Origin: Candidatus Planktophila limnetica
GTDB lineage: Bacteria; Actinomycetota; Actinomycetes; Nanopelagicales; Nanopelagicaceae
NCBI GenBank assembly: GCA_029979485.1
Contig: JAPOHK010000042.1
Coordinates: forward strand, 1-7,373
Reading direction: 5' to 3'
Length of the DNA: 7,373 nucleotides
A program made the position numbers and the translations under genes. This document shows positions 1-6,772 of the stretch, piece by piece. Below the pieces are notes generated by a model, which did not search any database, had not been told where the DNA came from, and worked only from the letters and a program-made list of their open reading frames with translations. The first letter of the stretch is position 1, and every line of letters begins with the position of its first letter.

Positions 1-205
1 CTAAAACCTGGCAGTTATTGAGATGAGCGTTATCAAGTGAGGTGATTTCGCAGGCATCGGCCATGAGCCACTCTGCATCTGGAACACTCTGCATCTTCAT
101 AGCTTTTGGATCTTTATCGATGAGCAAAACTTGATGTCCATTATCTAAAAGTTCGCGCGCAATAGCACGGCCAACATTTCCTGCTCCCGCAATAGCAATT
201 CTCAT
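1..205 (-). CDS. trkA: TrkA-family (RCK) K+ uptake regulatory protein, N-terminal part (truncated by window edge)
   Basis: Only the first 68 codons are in the window; the gene runs off the left edge. The peptide begins MRIAIAGAGNVGRAIAREL and shows a Rossmann nucleotide-binding fold: glycine motif GAGNVG at residues 7-12 and an acidic residue, D30 in LLIDKD, at the end of the second strand, which in this family contacts the ribose of NAD(H) or a related nucleotide. That is the RCK_N domain of TrkA-type proteins, cytoplasmic subunits that gate Trk/Ktr potassium channels in the membrane. The ATG overlaps the stop of the preceding gene as ATGA (202-205), and a Shine-Dalgarno sequence GGAGAG (minus strand, 217-212) lies 6 nt upstream inside that gene. 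The two are therefore almost certainly co-transcribed and translationally coupled. The pairing matches mycobacterial ceoB-ceoC, this being the ceoC position. A C-terminal RCK_C domain is expected but not visible. Confidence 0.88.
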   Translation of the reverse strand, partial: MRIAIAGAGNVGRAIARELLDNGHQVLLIDKDPKAMKMQSVPDAEWLMADACEITSLDNAHLNNCQVL

Positions 206-867
206 GATGCACTCTCCGGAGCATGTGAGAATGATTTTTCTACATTAGCTAAATCTTCATCTCGCACCATCATGTGCAAAAGATCGCCTTCTTGAAAAAC
301 GGTGTGCTCATCTGGAATCAAACCTGCACCTAGACGAGTAATAAAAGCAACACGGGCGCCAGTAATATTCTCAATAGTTGATACAGGAATTCCGTACCAA
401 CTTGGAACTGGGTGAAATTCGCAGAGTTGAATTGCACCACTTGCATCGCGCCACTCCGATTTTGAACCTTCTGGAACTATTCGTCGAAGAATTTGATCAG
501 TAGTCCACAGAACAGTTGCGACCGTTGGAATACCTAAGCGCTGATAAATTTCTGCACGACCTGGATCATAAATTCGAGCCACTACGTTTGCGACTTTGTA
601 TGTCTCTCTAGCGACTCGCGCAGCAAGAATATTTGAATTATCTCCATTGCTTACAGCAGCAAATGCGTCTGCTTTTTCAATACCAGCTTCTAAGAGTGTG
701 TCTCGATCGAAACCCATGCCTGTAACAGTGTGACCTTTGAAGTTTGGACCCAATCGGCGAAAGGATTCGCGAGCTTGATCAATAACAGAAACAGAGTGAC
801 CAGCAGATTCCAACTCTATAGCGAGGGAAGATCCAACTCGACCGCAACCCATAATGACTACGTGCAC
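202..867 (-). CDS. trkA: TrkA-family (RCK) K+ uptake regulatory protein, CeoB-like
   Basis: A complete 221-residue cytoplasmic regulatory subunit of a Trk/Ktr potassium transporter. The N-terminal RCK_N Rossmann domain (about residues 1-125) opens MHVVIMGCGRVGSS, with nucleotide-binding GCGRVG at 7-12 and the acidic D30 in VSVIDQ. An RCK_C domain follows (about 135-215, including TGARVAFITRLGAGLIP and FQEGDLLHMMV). Length and motifs fit actinobacterial CeoB. I chose the GTG at 867 because family members start directly at MH[IV]VIMGCGRVGS and because a TAnnnT hexamer lies 7 nt upstream, as in a leaderless transcript. A TTG at 876 would add three residues (MYY) and has AAGGG 6 nt upstream, so it is a real alternative. 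The gene is followed by a second TrkA protein with an ATGA overlap. It diverges from the methyltransferase gene across only 32 bp. No membrane segment or signal peptide is evident. Confidence 0.9.
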   Translation of the reverse strand: MHVVIMGCGRVGSSLAIELESAGHSVSVIDQARESFRRLGPNFKGHTVTGMGFDRDTLLEAGIEKADAFAAVSNGDNSNILAARVARETYKVANVVARIYDPGRAEIYQRLGIPTVATVLWTTDQILRRIVPEGSKSEWRDASGAIQLCEFHPVPSWYGIPVSTIENITGARVAFITRLGAGLIPDEHTVFQEGDLLHMMVRDEDLANVEKSFSHAPESAS

Positions 868-872
868 GTAGT
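857..872. repeat. Perfect 16-bp palindrome over the trkA start codon
   Basis: The sequence ACTACGTG/CACGTAGT reads identically on both strands and contains the presumed GTG start (867-865) of the CeoB-like trkA gene. A perfect 16-bp palindrome is expected roughly 0.1 times by chance in a window of this size, and part of it is dictated by codons for MHV, so it may be coincidental. Its place at the divergent gene boundary makes an operator conceivable. No known regulator consensus was recognised. Confidence 0.4.
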
Positions 873-874
873 AC

Positions 875-880
875 AACTTA
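875..880 (-). promoter_or_regulatory. Candidate -10 element for a leaderless trkA transcript
   Basis: On the minus strand the hexamer TAAGTT fits the actinobacterial -10 pattern TAnnnT and ends 7 nt before the GTG at 867. This spacing places the transcription start on the first base of the start codon. No convincing -35 hexamer is visible 16-18 bp upstream. TAnnnT is a weak pattern in AT-rich DNA, so the support comes mainly from spacing and from the matching arrangement at the divergent gene. Confidence 0.35.
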
Positions 881-886
881 CACCCT

Positions 887-892
887 TACTCT
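887..892 (+). promoter_or_regulatory. Candidate -10 element for a leaderless methyltransferase transcript
   Basis: TACTCT fits TAnnnT and ends 7 nt before the ATG at 900, so transcription could begin at the A of the start codon. No Shine-Dalgarno sequence precedes this ATG: the upstream bases are pyrimidine-rich, which supports a leaderless mRNA. No recognisable -35 box was found. The element lies only 6 bp from the candidate -10 of the divergent trkA gene. Confidence 0.4.
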
Positions 893-899
893 TAGATAC

Positions 900-2129
900 A
901 TGGAATCAAAGGCACAAATAAGCCTGCAGGTGGGTCAACGTCTAACGGTGGACATCGAAAAAATTGCCCATGGTGGACACTTCATCGCGCGCCATGAAAG
1001 TGAAAACGGCAAAAAGGCAGTGATTTTTGTGCGCCATGCTATTCCCGGAGAAAAAGTTGAGATTGAAATTACTAGCACAAGCTCAAATTTTATTCGTGCA
1101 GATGTTGTTGAAGTTATTTCACCTAGTCCAGATAGAGTGCAAGCACCGTGTGTGTATTCCCATCGCGAGGGATGTGGGGGATGCGATTTTCAGCATATTT
1201 CTATTGCGCGACAACGAGAGCTTAAATCAGAAGTTATCAAGGAACAATTCGAAAGAATTGCAAAAATGGATATCTCTGTTGAAGTTGAAGAAGTTGGCGA
1301 ACCATTGCATTGGCGAACTCGCGTAACTGCGACTACTGATACCAATGGAGCTCTAGGTTTTTACTCATCACGAAGCCATCGCGTGATACCAGTTAAGGAT
1401 TGTCTAATCGCACTTCCAGAAATAGGAATAGCAGCGATGTCTACTCAAAAGCTTTCACCTGATGTTCGAATTGAAATTGCTTACTCATCAGAAGGCGAAC
1501 GAATGGTTGCAGAAGCACCTAAGAGTGAAGATAGAAAGTTTAGACAAAACACCGGGCCAGCAGTTCTTCACGAAAGAGTTGGGGAAGAAATACTTCAAGT
1601 AAGTCAGAGATCATTTTGGCAAGGACACAAACGTGCCCCAGAAGTTCTCACGGATGTTGTTCGCAAGTTTGCCCAAATCCAAGAAGGCGATGATGTATTA
1701 GATTTGTACGGTGGGGTAGGACTTTTCACCTCCGTTTGCATAAAAGATGTCGGATCCAATGGAACTATCCACTTAGTTGAAGGCAGCAAGGACGCTACGA
1801 CTGATGCAAAGAAGAACTTTGCTGCACAATCCAACGTAGAAATCTCTACCGGAGATGTGGCAAAGGTTATTACGCGAATTAACCGAGCCGATGTTGTTAT
1901 TTTAGATCCTCCTCGCGAAGGGGCTGGAAAAGATGTTGTTCAAGAGATAGCTCGTTTATCTCCACGTTCGGTAATTTATGTGGCGTGCGATCCTGCAGCC
2001 CTTGCTAGGGATACTGCTTATTTATCGGAAAATGGATACGGCCTAGAAAGAATTCGTTCTTTTGATTTATTTCCGATGACGCACCACATCGAATCTATTG
2101 CGCTCTTTACCCCAAATAAGGTATCTTGA
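900..2129 (+). CDS. Class I SAM-dependent RNA methyltransferase with TRAM domain (RumA/RlmD/TrmA-type uracil-5 methyltransferase)
   Basis: A 409-residue cytoplasmic enzyme predicted to transfer a methyl group from S-adenosylmethionine to C5 of a uridine in rRNA or tRNA. An N-terminal TRAM RNA-binding domain (about 7-75) is followed by cysteines C84, C92, C95 (CVYSHREGCGGCDFQH) and C168, matching the four [4Fe-4S] ligands of RumA-type enzymes. The catalytic domain has FWQGH (239-243), the SAM loop DLYGGVG (268-274), DPPREGAG (336-343), the nucleophile C363 in VACDPAALARD, and the C-terminal FDLFPMTHHIES with candidate base E398. The whole family set is present, so activity is expected; the exact target uridine cannot be read from sequence. 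The ATG at 900 has no Shine-Dalgarno and fits a leaderless start. The stop codon lies inside a 20-bp palindrome preceding aconitase. In mycobacteria the orthologue also neighbours the ceo genes. Confidence 0.93.
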   Translation: MESKAQISLQVGQRLTVDIEKIAHGGHFIARHESENGKKAVIFVRHAIPGEKVEIEITSTSSNFIRADVVEVISPSPDRVQAPCVYSHREGCGGCDFQHISIARQRELKSEVIKEQFERIAKMDISVEVEEVGEPLHWRTRVTATTDTNGALGFYSSRSHRVIPVKDCLIALPEIGIAAMSTQKLSPDVRIEIAYSSEGERMVAEAPKSEDRKFRQNTGPAVLHERVGEEILQVSQRSFWQGHKRAPEVLTDVVRKFAQIQEGDDVLDLYGGVGLFTSVCIKDVGSNGTIHLVEGSKDATTDAKKNFAAQSNVEISTGDVAKVITRINRADVVILDPPREGAGKDVVQEIARLSPRSVIYVACDPAALARDTAYLSENGYGLERIRSFDLFPMTHHIESIALFTPNKVS

Positions 2130-2140
2130 CGTCAAGATAC
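2121..2140. promoter_or_regulatory. Perfect 20-bp palindrome, candidate repressor operator upstream of aconitase
   Basis: GTATCTTGAC/GTCAAGATAC is perfectly self-complementary and ends 18 bp before the aconitase ATG. It overlaps the last codons and TGA stop (2127-2129) of the methyltransferase gene. The core ATCTTGA-N2-TCAAGAT has the size and symmetry of sites bound by dimeric winged-helix regulators of the MarR type. In Streptomyces the MarR-family protein TamR controls aconitase and responds to citrate and trans-aconitate, making it a candidate class; I cannot confirm that this matches its consensus. A candidate -10 hexamer (2138-2143) overlaps the right arm, so binding would block transcription. 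Chance expectation for a perfect 20-bp palindrome in this window is below 0.01. As RNA it could also form an 8-bp hairpin followed by TTTT, a weak terminator alternative. Confidence 0.6.
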
Positions 2141-2143
2141 TTT
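2138..2143 (+). promoter_or_regulatory. Candidate -10 element of the aconitase promoter
   Basis: TACTTT fits TAnnnT and would start transcription near 2150-2151, giving a leader of about 8 nt before the aconitase ATG. It overlaps the right end of the 20-bp palindrome. No -35 box at suitable spacing was identified. TATCTT at 2122-2127 is an alternative -10. Confidence 0.25.
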
Positions 2144-2148
2144 TAGCT

Positions 2149-2153
2149 GGGAG
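2149..2153 (+). promoter_or_regulatory. Ribosome binding site of aconitase
   Basis: GGGAG lies 5 nt before the ATG at 2159, a usable Shine-Dalgarno at normal spacing. It fixes this ATG as the start, which also gives the expected aconitase N-terminus ([20 protein letters not shown]). Confidence 0.6.
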
Positions 2154-2158
2154 CAATC

Positions 2159-4666
2159 ATGAGCACCAACTCTTTTAATTCCAAAAGCGAATTAACAGTT
2201 TCTGGAAAGACATATGAAATTTTTGATATTTCAAAAATCGAGGGTGCAAGTTCACTTCCATTTAGTTTAAAAATTCTTCTAGAAAATTTATTGCGAAGTG
2301 AAGATGGCGCAAACATAACTTCAGCACATATCAAAGCGTTGGCGCAATGGGATCCATCTACAGAACCTGATACTGAAATTCAATTCACTCCCGCTCGAGT
2401 TGTAATGCAGGATTTTACTGGGGTTCCTTGTATCGTGGATCTCGCGACGATGCGTGAGGCAATTGTGGCTCTCGGGGGAGATGCTGCAAAAGTTAACCCG
2501 CTAGCACCTGCAGAATTAGTAATTGATCACTCTGTCATCGCCGATGTTTTCGGTACCAAAGATTCATTTGAGAAGAACACAGACATTGAATATGAACGAA
2601 ATCGTGAACGTTACAGATTCCTTCGTTGGGGACAAGGCGCATTTGATGAATTCAAAGTTGTTCCACCCGGAACTGGAATCGTTCACCAAGTAAATATTGA
2701 ATACCTAGCTCGTGTAGTAATGACTCGAAATGTAAATGGCGTTTTGCGCGCATATCCCGACACAGTTGTCGGAACTGACTCCCACACAACAATGGTTAAT
2801 GGACTCGGCGTGCTTGGCTGGGGAGTTGGCGGGATTGAAGCAGAAGCGGCACTGCTTGGCCAACCAGTATCAATGTTGATTCCTCGAGTAGTTGGTTTCA
2901 AGCTCAAAGGTGAATTGCCACTCGGAACAACGGCTACAGATTTAGCTCTGACTATTACAGAAATTTTGCGAAAGCATGGAGTTGTCGGAAAATTCGTAGA
3001 ATTCTATGGGCCTGGTGTTGTTGCGGTCCCTATGGCAAATCGCACAACTATCGGAAATATGAGTCCTGAATATGGATCAACGTGCGCAATTTTTCCAATC
3101 GATGAAGAGACACTTCGTTACTTAAAGCTTACTGGTCGAAGCGTCGAACAAGTGGCACTCGTCGAGCAGTACGCAAAAGTACAAGGCTTGTGGCACGACC
3201 CTCAAATCTCTCCACGCTTTTCTGAGAACATCGAATTGGACTTATCAACAGTTGTTCCATCTATTGCAGGTCCTAAACGCCCTCAAGATCGAATTTCACT
3301 ATCAGATTCGAAGAGCGCTTTTGAAAAGGTCTTACCTACGTATTTCGGTGATAAAACCGCAAAGAACGCAATTGATATTAAGGTTAACGAAAAAAGTACA
3401 ACTATTAAAAATGGCGACGTAGTTATTGCATCGATTACATCATGTACAAATACATCAAATCCTTCAGTGATGATCGGTGCGGCACTATTAGCTAAAAAAG
3501 CAGTTGAAAAAGGTCTGCATTCCAAGCCTTGGGTAAAAACGACGCTCGCACCTGGTTCAAAGGTGGTCACCGATTATTACGATCGCGCTGGATTAACTCC
3601 ATATATGGAAAAACTTGGCTTTAATCTTGTTGGCTACGGCTGCGTAACATGTATCGGAAACTCCGGCCCACTGCCGATAGAAATTAGCAAAGCAGTTAAC
3701 GAAAATGATTTAGCAGTGAGTGCAGTACTTTCTGGTAACAGAAACTTCGAGGGTCGAATCAGCCCAGATGTGAAGATGAACTATCTAGCCTCGCCACCAC
3801 TTGTTGTTGCATACGCTCTTGCAGGCACTATGGATCATGATTTCGTGAAGGATTCGCTCGGAAAAGGTTCTGACGGCAAACCTGTTTATTTGGCGGACAT
3901 CTGGCCAACACCTCAAGAAATTCAAAACGTTATTGACTCATCAATTTCATCTGAAATGTTTAGCAAAGATTATGCAAGTGTTTTTGATGGCGATCATCGC
4001 TGGAAATCACTTGACACGCCAACTGGCAAAACATTTGAATGGGATCCGAAGTCAACATACGTACGCAAGCCCCCATATTTTGATTCAATGCCTGCACAAC
4101 CAACGCCGGTCACAAATATTTCCGGCGCGCGCGTTCTAGCAATTCTCGGTGATTCAGTAACTACAGATCACATTTCACCTGCAGGAAATATCAAGGCTGA
4201 TTCACCAGCAGGTAAGTATCTTCAAGACAACGGTGTTGATCGTAAGGACTTTAATTCATATGGATCTCGCCGTGGAAATCACGAAGTAATGATTCGTGGA
4301 ACCTTTGCAAATATTCGCCTAAAGAATTTACTTTTAGATGGCGTAGAAGGTGGTTTTACGCGTAATTTCTTAAACAATGGTGAACAGGCAACAATTTACG
4401 ATGCATCAATTGATTACCAAAGCGTCGGTGTTCCACTCGTTATCTTGGCAGGAAAAGAGTACGGCTCTGGATCCTCTCGAGATTGGGCAGCAAAAGGAAC
4501 AGCGCTTCTCGGTGTGCGCGCAGTAATTGCTGAGAGCTTTGAAAGAATTCATCGATCCAATTTGATTGGAATGGGTGTCCTTCCGCTGCAATTTAAGAAT
4601 GGAGAAAGCGCATCCACTCTTGGGTTACGTGGCGAAGAAGTATTTGAAATTACAGGAATTACTTAA
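2159..4666 (+). CDS. acnA: Aconitate hydratase A (aconitase), cut short by an in-frame TAA
   Basis: Aconitase isomerises citrate to isocitrate via cis-aconitate in the TCA cycle, using a cytoplasmic [4Fe-4S] cluster. All catalytic landmarks of the AcnA/IRP1 type are present: [13 protein letters not shown] (205-217), cluster ligand C429 in SCTNTSNPS, ligands C495 and C498 in [11 protein letters not shown], the swivel-domain motif [14 protein letters not shown] (664-677), [10 protein letters not shown] (701-710) and the active-site loop [12 protein letters not shown] (769-780). The encoded protein is 835 residues, short for a family usually near 885-905. The frame stops at TAA 4664-4666 after FEITGIT, yet the following 49 codons in the same frame encode the normal aconitase C-terminus. 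Loss of those residues removes the last part of domain 4, so the product may be unstable or inactive unless the stop is read through. A GGGAG ribosome site precedes the ATG and a 20-bp palindrome lies immediately upstream. No acnR-like regulator follows, unlike in corynebacteria. Confidence 0.93.
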   Translation: MSTNSFNSKSELTVSGKTYEIFDISKIEGASSLPFSLKILLENLLRSEDGANITSAHIKALAQWDPSTEPDTEIQFTPARVVMQDFTGVPCIVDLATMREAIVALGGDAAKVNPLAPAELVIDHSVIADVFGTKDSFEKNTDIEYERNRERYRFLRWGQGAFDEFKVVPPGTGIVHQVNIEYLARVVMTRNVNGVLRAYPDTVVGTDSHTTMVNGLGVLGWGVGGIEAEAALLGQPVSMLIPRVVGFKLKGELPLGTTATDLALTITEILRKHGVVGKFVEFYGPGVVAVPMANRTTIGNMSPEYGSTCAIFPIDEETLRYLKLTGRSVEQVALVEQYAKVQGLWHDPQISPRFSENIELDLSTVVPSIAGPKRPQDRISLSDSKSAFEKVLPTYFGDKTAKNAIDIKVNEKSTTIKNGDVVIASITSCTNTSNPSVMIGAALLAKKAVEKGLHSKPWVKTTLAPGSKVVTDYYDRAGLTPYMEKLGFNLVGYGCVTCIGNSGPLPIEISKAVNENDLAVSAVLSGNRNFEGRISPDVKMNYLASPPLVVAYALAGTMDHDFVKDSLGKGSDGKPVYLADIWPTPQEIQNVIDSSISSEMFSKDYASVFDGDHRWKSLDTPTGKTFEWDPKSTYVRKPPYFDSMPAQPTPVTNISGARVLAILGDSVTTDHISPAGNIKADSPAGKYLQDNGVDRKDFNSYGSRRGNHEVMIRGTFANIRLKNLLLDGVEGGFTRNFLNNGEQATIYDASIDYQSVGVPLVILAGKEYGSGSSRDWAAKGTALLGVRAVIAESFERIHRSNLIGMGVLPLQFKNGESASTLGLRGEEVFEITGIT

Positions 4667-4816
4667 CTCAATTCTGGCAGTACTCCCAAGGAGGTCACGG
4701 TCAAGGCCGGGGATAAAACATTTAGCGCTGTGGTGAGAATTGATACACCTGGAGAGGCGGATTACTACCGCCACGGTGGAATCATGCAGTACGTATTGCG
4801 TTCACTGCTCGCTTAG
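4667..4816 (+). pseudogene. acnA: Orphaned C-terminal segment of aconitase downstream of the in-frame stop
   Basis: Read in the same frame as aconitase, this stretch encodes 49 uninterrupted residues, beginning [17 protein letters not shown] and including [16 protein letters not shown] and [11 protein letters not shown], then a TAG stop at 4814-4816. This is the well-conserved C-terminus of bacterial AcnA. Joining both parts gives 885 codons, the normal family length. Only the codon TAA at 4664-4666 separates them, with no insertion, deletion or frame change. The typical residue at the interrupted position (ITGI-x-LN) is often Glu, so a single GAA to TAA change is the simplest origin; that is inference. 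The absence of further decay means the lesion is very recent, suppressed, or a sequencing error. No start codon with a well-placed ribosome site exists to express the tail separately. Confidence 0.88.
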
Positions 4817-4840
4817 TGTGCTAATTCTGTATTCGCGTTC

Positions 4841-4846
4841 TAGACT
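4841..4846 (+). promoter_or_regulatory. Candidate -10 element for a leaderless dxs transcript
   Basis: TAGACT matches TAnnnT and ends 6 nt before the dxs GTG at 4853, so transcription could begin on or beside the start codon. No purine-rich Shine-Dalgarno stands at proper spacing, and the ATG two bases upstream (4851) is followed at once by TGA, ruling it out as a start. No clear -35 box is visible. This would let dxs be expressed independently of the interrupted aconitase gene. Confidence 0.42.
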
Positions 4847-4852
4847 AAGAAT

Positions 4853-6772
4853 GTGATTTCAGATATCAAATCGCCTAAAGATTTAGGGCGCCTTAACCAT
4901 GACGAGCTCAACTCGCTCGCCTCTGAAATCCGCGGATTTCTTATTGAAAAAGTTACTAAAACTGGTGGTCATCTCGGTCCCAACTTAGGCGTTGTTGAAT
5001 TAACAATCGCTATTCATAGAGTTTTTGACTCGCCCAAAGATGTCATTCTTTTTGATACTGGACATCAGAGTTATGTTCATAAAATATTGACTGGCAGAAG
5101 CGAAGGATTTGACTTACTCCGTCAACGCGGCGGACTTGCTGGATACCCAAATAGATCTGAAAGTGTTCACGATGTTATTGAAAACTCCCATGCATCAACA
5201 GCTCTTTCATGGGGAGATGGAATATCTCGCGGCTTTGCATTAAGTGGCCAGAATGATCGATCAGTAGTCGTCGTTGTTGGAGATGGCGCACTCACAGGCG
5301 GAATGTCTTGGGAAGCACTCAATAACATCGCAACTTCCACTAATCAAAAATTGGTGATTGTTGTGAATGATAACGAACGCTCATACTCACCAACTATCGG
5401 CGGACTCGCCACTTATCTATCCACGCTGCGCGCAACCCGTGGTTACGAAAAATTCTTAGATTGGGGCAAAGAGGTACTTGCTCGCACTCCTGTTGTCGGG
5501 GGTCCGATTTATGACACTTTGCACGGAATGAAAAAAGGAATCAAAGACATAGTCGCACCACAAGGAATGTTTGAAGATTTAGGTTTGAAATATCTAGGAC
5601 CTTTTGACGGACATGACATTGAAACTATGGAGAAAGCTCTTCTTAAGGCAAAAGAGTTCGGTGGGCCAATTCTGGTGCACACTATTACAGAAAAGGGTCG
5701 CGGATATGCGCCTGCAATTGAAGATGAAGCAGAGAAATTCCACGCCGTAGGAATTGTTGATGCTGAGACTGGATTGCCAGTGAAAAAAAGTGCCGCGTCA
5801 TGGACGAGCATTTTTGCAAATGAATTAGTGGAAATTGGCCGCGAACGTAAAGATATTGTCGCAATTACTGCAGCCATGCTCGGACCAACTGGGCTTGATA
5901 AGTTCCAAAGAGAGTTTCCAGATCGAACAATTGATGTAGGTATCGCCGAACAACATGCGGTAACGAGCGCAGCAGGTTTAGCTTTCGCTGGCATACATCC
6001 CATAGTCGCTGTTTATGCAACGTTTCTCAATAGAGCTTTTGATCAAATGCTATTGGATGTGGCACTTCACAAGGCTGGAGTTACATTTGTTTTGGATCGC
6101 GCTGGCGTCACTGGTGATGATGGTCCTTCTCATAATGGAATTTGGGATCTAGCTTTGACTGGAATTGTTCCAACTTTGCAAGTTGCTGCACCAAGAGATG
6201 GTGCTCGCGTGAGAGAAACACTTCGTGAAGCTGTCCAAGTAAAGGATGCACCAACCCTTATTCGTTTTCCAAAAGGGGCAGTAGTTGCCGACATTCCTGC
6301 ATTTGAGCGACGCGATGGTGTCGATGTTTTGTATCGCGGCGAGAGCGCTGATGTGTTGCTCGTAAGTATTGGCGCGATGGCGCACATGGCCGTCGAAGCA
6401 GCATCCCAGGCTTATCGTGAAGGTGTTGGCGTAACAGTGATTGATCCGCGTTGGGTCAAACCATTACCAGAATCATTAATCACGATGGCGCAACGTTATA
6501 AGAGCGTTGTGGTTCTTGAAGATGGAATTCGCCATGGTGGAATTGCAAGCACTGTTTCTGAGATGTTCAGAGATGCAGGTTTACAGGTTCCAATTCACTC
6601 AATAGGAGTTCCACTTGAATTTTTGGAACACTCAAAGCGTGATGAAGTGTTACTAGACCTCGGAATTACCGCGCAAAATATTACGCGATCAATTGTTGAG
6701 TGGAGCAGCTCCCTTAAGGAAGGGATGCAATTCCCGGTTGATGAAAACGTTTCCCGCACACAGCTTCGCTAA
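4853..6772 (+). CDS. dxs: 1-deoxy-D-xylulose-5-phosphate synthase
   Basis: A 639-residue cytoplasmic, thiamine-diphosphate-dependent enzyme that condenses pyruvate with glyceraldehyde 3-phosphate to DXP, the entry step of the MEP isoprenoid pathway and a source for thiamine and pyridoxal synthesis. It shows FDTGHQSYVHK with H71, the ThDP/Mg2+ motif GDGALTGG (143-150) closing at NDN (172-174; ligands D144 and N174), and then the transketolase pyrimidine-binding domain with catalytic E366 in GIAEQHAV, DRAGVTGDDGPSHNG, and a C-terminal transketolase domain. Length and motifs are standard for actinobacterial Dxs, so it should be active. The start is GTG at 4853, with a likely leaderless promoter. 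The last 19 codons and the stop overlap the convergent fadB-like gene by 59 bp, and this terminal tail (ending VSRTQLR) lies beyond the conserved fold. It follows aconitase by 186 bp, or 36 bp if the full aconitase frame is counted. Confidence 0.96.
   Translation: MISDIKSPKDLGRLNHDELNSLASEIRGFLIEKVTKTGGHLGPNLGVVELTIAIHRVFDSPKDVILFDTGHQSYVHKILTGRSEGFDLLRQRGGLAGYPNRSESVHDVIENSHASTALSWGDGISRGFALSGQNDRSVVVVVGDGALTGGMSWEALNNIATSTNQKLVIVVNDNERSYSPTIGGLATYLSTLRATRGYEKFLDWGKEVLARTPVVGGPIYDTLHGMKKGIKDIVAPQGMFEDLGLKYLGPFDGHDIETMEKALLKAKEFGGPILVHTITEKGRGYAPAIEDEAEKFHAVGIVDAETGLPVKKSAASWTSIFANELVEIGRERKDIVAITAAMLGPTGLDKFQREFPDRTIDVGIAEQHAVTSAAGLAFAGIHPIVAVYATFLNRAFDQMLLDVALHKAGVTFVLDRAGVTGDDGPSHNGIWDLALTGIVPTLQVAAPRDGARVRETLREAVQVKDAPTLIRFPKGAVVADIPAFERRDGVDVLYRGESADVLLVSIGAMAHMAVEAASQAYREGVGVTVIDPRWVKPLPESLITMAQRYKSVVVLEDGIRHGGIASTVSEMFRDAGLQVPIHSIGVPLEFLEHSKRDEVLLDLGITAQNITRSIVEWSSSLKEGMQFPVDENVSRTQLR

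Noticed and set aside
730..921. 63-codon plus-strand frame across the divergent region
   Set aside because: It is antisense to the RCK_N domain of trkA and overlaps the methyltransferase start; its product shows no family features.
1027..1326. 99-codon plus-strand frame inside the methyltransferase gene
   Set aside because: It is out of frame within the Fe-S and central region of a well-supported gene, and no ribosome site or motif was seen.
2121..2144. Intrinsic terminator for the methyltransferase gene
   Set aside because: The stem is AT-rich, the symmetry extends through the centre with no natural loop, and only four T follow. A protein-binding site fits better, though a weak terminator is not excluded.
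4688..4695. Strong Shine-Dalgarno-like AAGGAGGT just after the aconitase stop, suggesting re-initiation or a small gene
   Set aside because: No ATG, GTG or TTG occurs 5-12 nt downstream; the bases are codons for K-E-V in the aconitase tail. The nearest in-frame GTG (4730) is about 35 nt away.
4664..4816. Frameshift as the cause of the short aconitase
   Set aside because: The C-terminal residues continue in exactly the same frame after the TAA, so no indel or programmed frameshift is needed; it is a single stop codon.
5045..5100. Dxs motif FDTGHQSYVHK differing from the E. coli-type WDVGHQAYPHK
   Set aside because: This variant is the usual form in actinobacterial Dxs proteins; the key histidine is retained, so it is not a sign of altered function.
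5509..6003. 164-codon open frame antisense to dxs
   Set aside because: It lies wholly within the conserved dxs coding region, has a low-complexity S/P/A-rich product with no recognisable motif, and is explained by the codon pattern of the opposite strand.
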